Below, piece by piece: positions 13,191-22,797 of a stretch of 64,000 bases of DNA. The notes beneath the pieces were generated by a model, which did not search any database, was not told the DNA's origin, and saw only the letters and a program-made list of their open reading frames with translations. The DNA is from Ascaphus truei (lineage: Eukaryota; Chordata; Amphibia; Anura; Ascaphidae): NCBI GenBank assembly GCA_036426205.1, contig CM071570.1, positions 140,573,048 through 140,637,047 of the forward strand, written 5' to 3'. Both the position numbers and the translations under genes were made by a program. Every line of letters begins with the position of its first letter. Position 1 is the first letter of the stretch.

Positions 13191-13734
13191 TAGATAGCGT
13201 AATCCAATAAACTAGAATATTTGTAAAAGTTATAGTTTTTTGTAGTTATATTATATGTAGAAAGTCAGGTAACTATATAAGTCCCTCAAAGTGTAGTACA
13301 TCTTAATTTATAATTCTGTCTAGACAAATATATGCAATACTACTAGAGGATATTTAGATAATAGGTAAGTAATCAAGTCTTATATTGTATTAGCACAAAA
13401 ATGTGTCCAGTTCCTACTCTGTTGTAAACCCTGATCAAATCATGGGAAGTGGAAGAGAGGTCCCTGAATTGCTAATCTAAGATACAGAACAGACCTATAA
13501 ACTCTGTAAAGTCAATACACTCACTTTGTCACAGCTCCATTTGCCACGGTACCAACCGGAACTGCAAGTACAGTATATGACTGCCCTCGGAATCACACAC
13601 TGACGTGATGATGTCAGAGCGGTCACCAATGAACTTTTTGCGTTATTACAAACGCTTTATCACAGGTGCTATTAACTCTAAGGATTGATACTAATATATC
13701 CTTAAATAATAATGAATAAAGAGAATATGGTAAA

Positions 13735-13905
13735 ATATACTTTTATTGAAGTACTAGTATAAAATAAATGCCAAACTAAAAAGGTGAATACAAAATATAT
13801 CAATTAACAAGTGATGAAACAAGGGGTTTAAAGTATGATAGAACCAAGGAGCATTAATCAGAATGCTAATATCCTAAGTAGGGACACCATTACTGAAATT
13901 ATTTA
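13735..13905. repeat. Dispersed direct repeat, copy 2
   Basis: This is the second copy of the 13010-13190 block (same words, same order, small indels). It is cut off on the right by the Gypsy LTR that begins at 13911. Confidence 0.6.
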
Positions 13906-13910
13906 CTACC

Positions 13911-14368
13911 TGTGACGGACCCGCATGGCTGAGGTAGGGATACAAATAAACCGACCACAACCCAGGGACAGAGTCCTGTAAGAGTATCCGTAGTCGGTAT
14001 GGAAGCAGGGATCAGGGCTGGTGGCAGAGTTGCAAAGTCCAGGGGACATGCAGAGGTCAGGGCTGGCGGCTGAGATGCAAAGTTGAGAAGGCAAGCGGAG
14101 GTAAGGGCAGGCGGAAGGCAGCGAGGTCGGGGTCATGGTCCGGGGTCAGGATAAGGAATTCAAAACAGGCATGAGGGTAAGGCGTAACTGCAAAGACCGA
14201 CATGAGCTGAAACACACAGAACTTTGCTCAGTGACTCTCTATGGTAACTGCAGCCTTATAATGCAGGCTGCCAGTACCCAAAATGACCACAGAGAGCATA
14301 AAGGGCAGAAGAGACAGAAAACCTGGACCAAAGTGAAAACCCAGCACGGATCGAGCAGAATCCTTACA
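13911..14368 (-). mobile_element. Gypsy 3' LTR (minus strand)
   Basis: On the minus strand the unit begins TGTAAGGATTC (plus 14368) and ends CCGTCACA (plus 13911), giving TG...CA ends. Immediately upstream on the minus strand is a purine run AAGAGAGGAG (plus 14384-14373), as expected for a polypurine tract. Before that lies a chromodomain-type pol C-terminus. The TGTAAGG start word matches the Gypsy LTRs at 31875 and 42243. The opposite end of the element is missing, so no target duplication can be tested. Confidence 0.75.
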
Positions 14369-14527
14369 GTACTCCTCTCTTGAGGACCTCCAGGCGATCT
14401 AAGACAGTTTGGCAGGACATTTCCGATGAAACGCACAGACCAGTTTGGAGGCATGGACTGTGACGGTGAAGGGGTACCTATGCCATGAATATAAAGGCAG
14501 TCTGCCCAGCAAGGTAACCCCGGAGTC
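14369..14527 (-). pseudogene. Gypsy pol C-terminal tail, second piece
   Basis: The minus-strand sequence between the PPT and the inserted solo LTR encodes the tail that follows the chromodomain in vertebrate Ty3/Gypsy integrases. Words such as FHRK and CPAKLS are visible in one frame, and it ends just before the polypurine tract. It continues the frame interrupted at 15954. The piece is frameshifted and has no intact reading frame. Confidence 0.65.
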
Positions 14528-14533
14528 ATCAAA

Positions 14534-15953
14534 TGTATTTTTAGAGTGTCAGCTGCAGTCCAGGGCTGACTGCAGTCAGGGCTGACTGCAGTCTTAAAAA
14601 TGTATCTGTGTGTTTAGAGTGTCAGCTCTGCAGTCCAGAGCTGACTCCAGTCTTAGAAATGTATTTTACACTGTGTTAATATGTTCCTGTGAAGAATAAG
14701 GGCTGCTAGCCGGTGTTTAAGGGGTTAATTGGAGAAGTACGCCTGGGATTGTGAAGTATACAACATTGTAACTCTGCCTTAATCACAGACTCACGTGGAT
14801 ACTTGACTTGTGGTTAACTAAGTGTTCAGAGTTTGCTACAATGTTTGATGTGGTTAGTGTCAATTTATGTCAATTGTATAATTGCCACTGTGGTGGAAAT
14901 ATATGGATTAAAGCCCATAGATCAAAAGCTTACCCAATAAAAGATATAACTTTAGTTAGGAATGTCCTAGCTTTCTGAAATTTTATATGCAGAGGGTTAG
15001 AAGGGAAAAAAGCAGATTGAGATGTTTTTAATATTTGTAACATGGGTATAAATGCATAAATAGACCTAGCTTGGTTTAGGTACAGTACCTTTAAAGGTAT
15101 GTGATTTACACAGCAGTCAGGGGGACAGCGGATACATTAAAAAAATTCACCCTGCTAGTTTATGGCCCACCAAGCGAAGGGGGAAGTCATGCATACATTA
15201 ATGTCTGGGCTTCTAAAGGACCCTGGGGAGATGCCATCAGGAGGTCTGCAAAAGCCTGTAGCTTAAATATTTTAACCTACCCAAGTGTGAAATGTCGGGA
15301 AGTATATCTAATGAATTTGCCTAGCAGATGTGGGGCATTCTGAGGGGGGGGGGGCAGACATACTGTCACCGGGCAAGGAGGGGTTGTCAGGTATGCTAAG
15401 CGGGTCAAGTGAGAATTTAGCGCATGACCCTTAGCTTGTCGTGATGCCCTTTGCCCGGCTACAGGAACTATTGGCAACTTTGGGATAGGGCACAATTTGG
15501 CTCCAACACTGAAGATTGGTTGCCCATTGCCCAGATAGGCTACGGAGGGTATTATAACCCAGTGCACACTGTCGGGAAGGTGTTCTCTGCTGTAACATCA
15601 AGAAGGATAGCGGGCGGGGTTAATAGCCATTTTCATCATCACCACGGATTTGTACCCTGCTCAGGATTTTGTTGGATTTAAGGACAGATGTAAGGGCAGA
15701 ACAAATTTATTTAATTTGGCGAAGATAGAGGGGTGGCAGGTTGTGCCCCTAGTCAAAATACTGTCCTGTTTCCTGCTCACGTTTCATACCCCACTCTGGG
15801 AATTGATACCTGGAGACCAGATTGCGTGAACTTTCGTTCCAGAAACCTGTTATTTCGTTAGAGTAAGTGTTTATTTGTGATATTTTGGTCATTCAAGCTT
15901 TGTGTGTTCTTTATGTGAATAAATACAATTTATTTTATTTCATGCTCTAGTCA
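14534..15953 (+). mobile_element. Solo LTR, 1420 bp, with 6-bp target duplication
   Basis: The unit begins TGTATTTTTAG and ends CTCTAGTCA, with ATCAAA on both sides (14528-14533 and 15954-15959). Removing it and one copy of ATCAAA rejoins the Gypsy integrase tail, which gives independent proof of the insertion. AATAAA at 15920 near the right end gives a plus-strand orientation. TG...CA ends and a 6-bp duplication fit an endogenous-retrovirus-type LTR. No internal genes remain. The first 150 bases hold a two-unit tandem repeat (TTAGAGTGTCAGCT at about 14551 and 14616). The interior is otherwise non-coding. Confidence 0.85.
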
Positions 15954-16088
15954 ATCAAAGGATCCAGATGGTAAAAGGTGTTAAAAAGCTTGGTCTCCCG
16001 TGACATGGACATCCATGGATCTGATCCAGGAATTTTCCTTGGGACCATAACCCTTTCAATGGACCAAGTGCATGAGAGACCAGGGTTA
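15954..16088 (-). pseudogene. Gypsy integrase chromodomain fragment
   Basis: On the minus strand one frame reads a chromodomain core, KGYGPKENSWI, followed by a VH...F block typical of the C-terminal chromodomain of Ty3/Gypsy integrases. The tryptophan usually found before KGYGP is a stop codon here, and a frameshift follows. The domain targets integration to chromatin in intact elements. This copy is dead. It is separated from its continuation (14369-14527) by the solo LTR and ends at the inverted-repeat arm starting near 16089. Confidence 0.8.
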
Positions 16089-16388
16089 TTCTCCAACTGC
16101 AATCCAGGGGGAGCATAAAGGGAAATAGAACAGAAAACAAAGAACAATCTAAGTGCAGACAGTTTTAAAAGGGTGTATAAAGTTGTGTTCTGTCTTGCTC
16201 CTATGTTTTCCTACTTACAAGATGTAAGTCAAAACAGCGTTTTTGACACACAATGGTCTCTGCTAGGAGGATTTCTTAACCAGGTAGTGGATCTCCAACT
16301 CTCACTCAGCAGCAGTGTATATGTAAAAGAAATAATACCATAGTGCAGACCAGTAACAATAAAAACCTCGACTTTATATAGGGTAAAA
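16089..16388. repeat. Left arm of a ~300-bp inverted repeat
   Basis: This sequence is the reverse complement of 16702-17003 with moderate divergence. Shared words include CAATCCAGGGGGAGCATAAA, AAGATGTAAGTCAAAAC and CTCGACTTTATA. The arms enclose about 310 bases that contain a minus-strand hammerhead-like motif. The arms probably derive from the terminal region of a Penelope-like element present in head-to-head orientation. Confidence 0.8.
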
Positions 16389-16657
16389 AATAAACACTTA
16401 CAATAAAACAAGTGTTAAGCATGTGTATCACACTGATAGTGATTGAGGAGGAAAATGGTTAGCTCCAGGCTCACACCGCCTCCTCCGGTGTGACTGCGGG
16501 GTGTGCAGAGACTTAGACTCCAGCTCTCTCACCGGTCGATGGTCCCCCTTGCTTGCTTCCGATGCGTCACTTCCGTCTTAGTCCCGATGCGTCCCTTCCG
16601 TCGCGGCTGTGTGAGTGTCAGTCTCCCAGATCTCTCCTCTCTCTCTCTCTAGGGCGG

Positions 16658-16707
16658 CTACCACTCTACGCGTTTCGCCAGGTGTGTGGCTTCCTCAGTG
16701 TGTACCC
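16658..16707 (-). ncRNA. Hammerhead-ribozyme-like motif (Penelope type)
   Basis: On the minus strand the order is CTGAGGA (plus 16698-16692), an extra A, stem II GCCA/TGGC (16690-16687 with 16680-16677), GAAA (16676-16673), CGCG, then TA and GAG. This is the type I hammerhead order with a two-pair stem III. Stem I pairs only weakly (CAC/GTG and nearby), so activity is doubtful. The same architecture with different stem II bases occurs at 20843-20912 and 47222-47294. Penelope-like elements are known to carry such ribozymes. Confidence 0.65.
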
Positions 16708-17003
16708 TATAAAGTCGAGTTTTTTATTGTTACTGGTCTGCACTATGGTATTATTTCTTTTACATATACACTGCTGCTGAGCTGAGAGTTGGGAGATCCC
16801 ACTACCTGTTTAAGAATCCTCATAGCAGAGACCATTGTGTGTCAAAACCGCTCGTTTTGACTTACATCTTGTAAGTGGGCAACACATAGGAGCCAAGACA
16901 GAACACAAATTTATACACCCTTTTAAAAACTGTCTGCCCTTAGATTGTTCTTTTGTTTTCTGTTCTATTTCCCTTTATGCTCCCCCTGGATTGCAGTTGG
17001 AGA
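16702..17003. repeat. Right arm of the ~300-bp inverted repeat
   Basis: Reverse complement of 16089-16388 (see that arm). It starts immediately next to the ribozyme-like motif at 16658-16707, which the left arm lacks. The two arms are therefore two copies of one element end truncated at different points. Confidence 0.8.
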
Positions 17004-17770
17004 GTGAAGATTTGTGGGACTAGTGAAACCAGTCCCCACCAGCTGGGTTTTGAGCAGGGGGTTTGAACTCATTTATATTGTTTTACACGTTATTGAATCA
17101 CGTCACAAAGTTTTATAATCATTTGATTTTATTATTAACTCACTGTATAACACAAGTGCACACTAATAGAGCTAGCGCCGTTTCCTTCACCTTCACTCCG
17201 CACAGACCAGGGTTATTAACACCTTTTCCTACCGGGATCATCTGATGGTACAAGACAACGCTGTAAAATAAATTGTAATTTATTCCAGCATTTGACATAC
17301 ACCCAAGTAACACAATTTACATGGTTAAGACATTTACTGTGAACAGGGCTAACAACATAATCCTTAACTTATAACGAAATTGTCACAAACGAACTCTGTA
17401 TGAGACCTTTCCAATATCCGGGAGGTACTCATGAAAGTCCTGGAATGCAATTCGGCATGCAATCCCAGCCACGACCGCTACGTCCTCAAAAAGTGGGACT
17501 TTCTTGAGTCAAAATCATTGAAGCCGGCTCCCGTCTATTCCTTACAGAGCATCCTTGAATTTGCCGCTGAAGGTCTGGCGCTTGGAATCTGAGATCTTGA
17601 TTGGCTGCAAGGTTTCTTATAGGTTTTACAGTCAAGGAGTGAATGAACCCGCTTTACCTAATATGACCAACGGTCATAAATACAAACCGGTGCAAAAGGG
17701 CAAATGACTAAACAGTAGGAAAGAAAAAAGACACTATCATTCATATAAGTCCCTCTGTAATGCGCTCAAT
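17004..17770. other. Unclassified; possible Gypsy scrap
   Basis: At 17206-17245 the words GACCAGGGTTATT and TTAACACCTTTT repeat, in the opposite orientation, words found at 15965-15985 and 16078-16090 by the Gypsy chromodomain fragment. The rest (17250-17770) shows no gene or clear repeat end. Confidence 0.35.
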
Positions 17771-18074
17771 GGGGGCTATGCACTAAGCTCAATGGGTTTG
17801 CGTTCTGATGTTCAAAAAAAGTACGTCCGTTAAAAAGTGAGGCCGGGGACGCGATTCATTAAGGCCTTGAGCCCATTTTTTAACGTACGCGCTCAAAACA
17901 CCCACAGCGTACGTGTTGCTTTTTTCCCCCTGCTAGCGTTTTTAAACTTCACATACGCTAGCTGCTAGAAAAAAAAGCTGCATGTAACATTCGCATGAAG
18001 ATTTGCCATCTCCATGCAAGGCTGTTACAGGCGATCGTACACTAAATAAATACATTTGAATAATAGTGTACATG

Positions 18075-18325
18075 AGCAGGGGGTCTCCGGAGCTGAACAG
18101 CATTGGTTTCAGGTCCGAGGACACCTTTCTTCAGGAGAGACAGGCCCTGTTATGGGGTGCCGGTATCTCCTGCAGAATTTCAATGTCCCGGTCACGTGAC
18201 ACGGACGCTTGAAAGTGCAGGGGATACCATGCACCCCATAACGGGGCCTGTATCTCCTGAAGTAGGGCGTCCTCGGACCTGAAACCAACGCGGGTCAGCT
18301 CGGAGACCCCCTGCACATCTACACT
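18075..18325. repeat. Foldback module H, copy 1
   Basis: AGCAGGGGGTCTCCGGAGCTGAA at the left pairs with the CGGAGACCCCCTGC right end. An inner pair (GGGGTGCCGGTATCTCC and its complement) closes a long imperfect hairpin. Related hairpins occur at 29298-29545, 41690-41815, 41903-42168, 54496-54800 and 58872-59156. It is internal to the 17771-22794 element. Confidence 0.75.
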
Positions 18326-18404
18326 ATGTAACACATGTATATTAAAAAAAGATTTAACAAACATCAATACATGACCCCCACCCCCCCTCCGCCCAAACCC
18401 ATAC

Positions 18405-18470
18405 AGTACAGTAATGTGCAAAATAACTATTATCCAGATATGGATAATAGATTATTGCCCATTATTAAAC
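18405..18470. repeat. Palindromic module B (ATTATCC...GGATAAT), copy 1
   Basis: The sequence CTATTATCCAGATATGGATAATAG is a near-perfect palindrome flanked by TGTGCAAAATA and TTGCCCATTA. The same module, with changed bases, is at 24188-24245, 29930-29985 and 32955-33005. It is shared by several different TIR elements. Confidence 0.7.
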
Positions 18471-18933
18471 ACTGCATTCGCATACCTAAATAAAGTAAAT
18501 AAAAACAGTAGCCAGCTAATCCAATGAATACAAGCAATAACAACATCAACAATTAATTAATTAAACCATGAACCAATTTAACCAATTAATTCCTAAACCA
18601 ACTCAAAATGAATAGCAACACTAACCAATCAAACCAATTAATTACTACAACATTAATGAATGTAAACATTAAAAGACAAAGAAATACATTCAAACAATCT
18701 CTGAAATAACCATAAAACGCATTAGCTAAAATAATACAACACTAACTACAAACGAACACCAATCGCAAACATTTTATTACCATTAAGCAGGAAAAATCAA
18801 ACAATTACATCCACATAAGAGCAAACAAACAATTTTAAGCCCTCTAAAAAGCGCTGACCTACAATAAATATGTGATAAAGTGATAACAATGATAACAACT
18901 TAAAGTGATTAACCTTAATTTGATCAAAAATAA

Positions 18934-20361
18934 TTATTTGTTATTGATCACCAGCTGGGTATAGATGCCATTAGGAGAGTCTTAGAACGTGATGGTGGGG
19001 TAGATGACAGATTGAGAAAGTTCATTCTGGATGGGATCAGCTTCATTCTGACCCATAACTTTTTTAGCTATAATCATCAGTTCTTCCTCCAGACGTGCGG
19101 CACCGCAATGGGCACCAGGTTTGCCCCCAGTTACGCTAATTTATTCATGTCCATATGGGAGGAGGACCATATATGGTCCTCCAACCCATTTGGGGCGAAC
19201 CTGGTGCTCTGGAAAAGATATATCGACGATGTGCTGTGTGTCTGGAGGGGGCCCATTGACCAACTAGAGCAATTTAAAGTTTATTTAAACACCAATACAA
19301 GAAATTTAAGCTTCACGTTTAACGACAATAAAAACAGCATAAATTTCCTTGATCTATCTTTATATGTGGTAGACAGTATGGTTCATACCAAAACTTTCCA
19401 TAAGGAAGTGGATGCAAATACCTATCTGTTGGCATCGAGTCATCACCACTCTCAGTGGTTGCGTAATATCCCGAAAGGACAGGCATTAAGAATTAGGAGA
19501 AATTGCTCAGAAGATCACATTTACCAACAGCAGGTCAAGGATCTAAAAACCAAATTTATCGAAAGAGGATATAAAAACCAGGAACTAGACAGAGCTATAT
19601 TAGAAGTCAATGAGATAGATAGAGCTTCTCTAATATGTACAAAGGACATGGGGAAAATCTCTAAACCCAAAACACAAGATCAGTTTCCATTTTTCATTAC
19701 ACAATATAGCGGTCTGGCTCCAGTTATATCCAAGACCTTTAACAAACATTGGGGCATTCTCCGTAAAGACCCTATCCTCAAATCTATCCTTCCCAACAAA
19801 CCGAAAATTGTCTATAGAAGGGCCAGAAATTTGAAATCTTCCCTTTCTCCCAGTTGCCCCATCGATGGCCTTAGAGATCGCCATGTGTCTTGGTTAAATG
19901 ATCTAAAGGGGTATTATACATGTACCAGTTGCATTGGTTGCAAACATAGCAAAAAGACAAAAAAATTTCAATCCAACGTAACAGGGGTGAGTTTTGATAT
20001 TAAAACTTTTATTAATTGTAGGACCAATTTTTGTGTTTATTTATTAGAATGTCCATGCGGCCTGCAATACGTAGGCCGCACGGGGAGACCCCTCAAAAGA
20101 CGGTTCGCTGAACACGTCTACAATATCAAGAGGGGTCTCGAGACCCATAGTGTCTCAAATCATTTTAAAATACACCATGGCCAGAACCCAGAGGGTCTAA
20201 TATGTGTAGGGATCGATAACCCAAAAGGAAGTTGGCGGGGGGGAGACAGACTTAATTTAGTATCCAAAAGAGAAAGTTATTGGATTTATGTACTAAAAAC
20301 ACTGTCCCCCCTCGGCCTTAATATCGATTTCGACCTGGCGGCCTTTTTAAAAGATCAGTAA
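18934..20361 (+). CDS. Penelope-like reverse transcriptase / GIY-YIG endonuclease (5'-truncated)
   Basis: The frame is open from 18934 (after TAA at 18931) to a stop at 20361. The first start-like codon is TTG at 19012, so the true N-terminus is missing. In order it shows the mid-RT block GTAMGTRFAPSYANLFM (about residue 32 from the TTG), the catalytic YIDDV at about residue 70, the NFLDL block, a linker, a CTSCIGC cysteine cluster (about residue 300), and the GIY-YIG nuclease. The nuclease has VYLLECPCG, YVGRTGRPLKRRF and a later ESYW. Known Penelope proteins use this combination for target-primed reverse transcription. The frame has no internal stop or shift over about 475 codons. It cannot be autonomous because RT motif A is absent. 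Ty3-type or LINE identity is excluded by the GIY-YIG domain. Confidence 0.92.
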   Translation, partial: LFVIDHQLGIDAIRRVLERDGGVDDRLRKFILDGISFILTHNFFSYNHQFFLQTCGTAMGTRFAPSYANLFMSIWEEDHIWSSNPFGANLVLWKRYIDDVLCVWRGPIDQLEQFKVYLNTNTRNLSFTFNDNKNSINFLDLSLYVVDSMVHTKTFHKEVDANTYLLASSHHHSQWLRNIPKGQALRIRRNCSEDHIYQQQVKDLKTKFIERGYKNQELDRAILEVNEIDRASLICTKDMGKISKPKTQDQFPFFITQYSGLAPVISKTFNKHWGILRKDPILKSILPNKPKIVYRRARNLKSSLSPSCPIDGLRDRHVSWLNDLKGYYTCTSCIGCKHSKKTKKFQSNVTGVSFDIKTFINCRTNFCVYLLECPCGLQYVGRTGRPLKRRFAEHVYNIKRGLETHSVSNHFKIHHGQNPEGLICVGIDNPKGSWRGGDRLNLVSKRESYWIYVLKTLSPLGLNIDFDLAAFLKDQ

Positions 20362-20842
20362 AATAGTTATGAATTTTAAGGATCAGCAAATCATTATGTC
20401 TTTATGCCTGAGTGGTTCACAGGCTTTTATTGTGCATGGAATATTAATGTATGAATTTTTAGTTGTGATTAGTATTTCAATAATACATGTCTTAGACTTA
20501 TATGTATTTTATAAAATATAAATGTATTATATAGGTGTATTTTTAGACTTATGTGTATCTTTTAAGAATATGAATGTGTAATATAGGTGTTTGTTAAACA
20601 TCAAGGTGATTTTTTAATAGTTGATCATGTATGTTGCAAATGCCCCACTCATTTATCAATTCACTAGAAATCAAGGCTTTTATATGCTATTAATGGGTCC
20701 TTGTCGATTAGGTATGCTTTAATATGGGTCCCTGTCTGCCTTCAATATGACCGCAGCCGAATATAATGCATAGTTAATACGTTTAGTCCATCCCCTTTGT
20801 AGGAGGGCTCTCCACTTAAGATTAGCATATAAACAGCCTATC

Positions 20843-20912
20843 CACTAGGCTCCATTATCCCCTGAGGAAGTGACAACTCGTCACGAAACGCGTAGGGAGG
20901 AGGAGCCTAGTG
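20843..20912 (+). ncRNA. Hammerhead-ribozyme-like motif of PLE1
   Basis: An 11-base outer helix pairs CACTAGGCTCC (20843-20853) with GGAGCCTAGTG (20902-20912). Inside it TCCC (20858-20861) pairs with GGGA (20895-20898) to finish stem I. The core is CTGAGGA (20862-20868), one extra A, stem II GTGAC/GTCAC (20870-20874 with 20880-20884), GAAA (20885-20888), CGCG, then TA. The predicted cut would be after A20894. This is the type I hammerhead order with a very short stem III, as reported for Penelope elements. The A between the CUGANGA box and stem II is a departure from the classical consensus. Confidence 0.75.
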
Positions 20913-22229
20913 AATTGAGCTGCCCAGGCACCCGTAGTTCCTGGTGTGAGGAGAGTTCCGGTCTGCCCCACTGCTGACGTCACTCTGATTTCCGGGATCG
21001 AGTGTAGCGCGCGGTGTTCTTCCCCTTGGCAGCATCAGGAGCTACACAGGTTGCGGACGGCAGTTTGAGTTATACTTGATAACTTCTAACATTGTAAGTG
21101 TGATTTTACGTTGTTTTATAACATTAAAAACCCTGTACGATATCACACTAGTTTGTTCCATATCTTCCCCGTCTCCGTTTCCCCCCCCATCCGAACACAT
21201 TAATCCGTGGGAGCGTTGGAGTATATCATCCACATTACCAACATCGCTAAGTGAGGGGACTCCTGCAGACCAGACCACGTGGGATCCGTGTGACGTTCTG
21301 AGAAGTAGAGACGTGAGGAACAGATTCTCTCCACTGTACACTGAGAGCCCTTATCCTGTAAGTAGGATTTCAGGGTTCTAGGCAGGGGGGTAATTGATAA
21401 AACATACCACGCTATGGGCGTGCCCTGCTGTTTTTTTCTGTGATTTCAGAGACATCAGCACATCACAATAGACAACACCCCTGTCTGTCCAACAACTATC
21501 AAGATCATCTATCTGGCATAGGAAACCATTACTAAAGACTGCCCAATTGGTTCACGGTATTTGGGTTATTGGACTTTAATCACAGCGCCTGGGACAATTA
21601 ATTTGTATGTTTACATCCACATAAGAAACTGACATTAAAAACACCCACAGCAATACCAAGCCACAAATGCCCCCCAAATATTGTCATAATAATGTATTAA
21701 TCTGTACCCTAAAGTGGTACAGATTAATATATTATCAGTCAGTGTGCCTCCCCCAAAAATCAAAAAACACATCCAATGAAGAAACCTGTAAAAAGAGACA
21801 TTTACAAACATTCAATATATTACTTACCATTAGAAGCGGTGGCCCTCCGACTCCCGGGGTAATAGGAAGCTCACGTACCTTGAAGGCCTCCAACAGCATC
21901 CGATGTCATCCGCCATGAAGATCCGGATCAGGTACCCAAATCTTCTTTTTTCTTTCTTTAATCAACTTCTTCTATCTTCATCTGTCACCATTTCTTGATC
22001 TTCTTTATCTTCTTTCTTCATCTGTCAATCCAAAAAAAACCCATGGTAAATCCCAACCGATGTTGGCTCGTCAGCTTCTTGGGCTCAAATGAGGCGTCAC
22101 GGCCTTAAAAAGGGCTTGTGACGTCACATTTAGCCTCAAAATGGTTAATAGCCACCTGATTAGCTGTTAAAACCATGTTCCGACTTTAATTTTTTTTTTA
22201 CATAAAGTCAATTAAAGGGAATGATGCCA

Positions 22230-22415
22230 GCCAATCAGAATGGCTGTGCTTCATTTGCCTTTAAGATGAATTCACTAAATCCAAGATGGCCGGCGTCACA
22301 TGTTATTTCAGCCAATCAGAGTGTGGAATTGGTTCCCACGATCTGATTGGCTGAAATAACATGTGACCCGGCTTCGTCACGTCATCTTAAAGGCAAATGA
22401 AGCACAGCCTCCCTC
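22230..22415. repeat. Large palindrome inside the TIR element
   Basis: GGCTGTGCTTCATTTGCCTTTAA at the left is repeated as its complement at 22386-22410. An inner arm (CATGTTATTTCAGCCAATCAGA) faces its complement across a centre near 22327. The arms are about 80 bases with few mismatches. A related shorter fold is at 31085-31128 in the second TIR element. Confidence 0.75.
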
Positions 22416-22797
22416 GGGGACCCCCGCGGGGGTCAGCCGGGGACACCCGCCGGCCTGTTGTATGGGTGTTGTGCATGCAAAAATGTAAAGCAAGGCATTT
22501 TTCAAAGTCCAGCTTTTTTTGCATCTACCTTGAGCTGACGTGTTCTGTTGAACGCAACTTTCGCGTACGCTAAGGTTACGTAGCTTAGTGCATCCCGCTT
22601 AAGGGCAGAATTTAACGGCAGAATTTTAAGGGCAGAATTTAACGCAAACAGAGTAACGTACGAGCAAAGTTTTGAAAAAAGTCACTATTAGAGCGCAAAG
22701 TGCCTGTTTGCATGGCTTAGTGCATCGTGTTCAGCGCAACATCACGTTCTAAGAGCACTGAAAACGACTTAACGGAGCTTAGTGCATGACCCCCAAT

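Larger units (their letters stand above)
18821..21610 (+). mobile_element. Penelope-like element PLE1, 5'-truncated, with 16-bp target duplication
   Basis: The insertion is bounded by a perfect 16-base direct repeat, TTACATCCACATAAGA, at 18805-18820 and 21611-21626. It contains an RT/GIY-YIG frame (18934-20361), a 500-base 3' leader, a hammerhead-like ribozyme (20843-20912) and about 700 bases of GC-richer tail. Truncation removed the N-terminal half of the reverse transcriptase, including the first catalytic aspartate region. The 110 bases between the left duplication and the frame are AT-rich and non-coding. PLE1 is the best-preserved retroelement frame in the window and is probably the youngest Penelope copy here. 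Confidence 0.9.
17771..22794. mobile_element. Non-autonomous TIR element (Harbinger-like), split by PLE1
   Basis: The termini GGGGGCTATGCACTAAGCTC (17771) and GGGGGTCATGCACTAAGCTC (inward from 22794) agree at 18 of 20 positions. AAT flanks both ends (17768-17770 and 22795-22797). A G-rich terminus and a 3-bp duplication suggest the PIF/Harbinger superfamily, whose usual duplication is TWA, so the class is inferred. Without the 2.8-kb Penelope insertion (18821-21610 plus one duplication) the element is about 2.2 kb. It has no transposase frame. It contains several palindromes (18075-18325, 18405-18470, 22230-22415) and repeated subterminal GCTTAGTGCAT words at 22578, 22724 and 22778. Confidence 0.75.
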
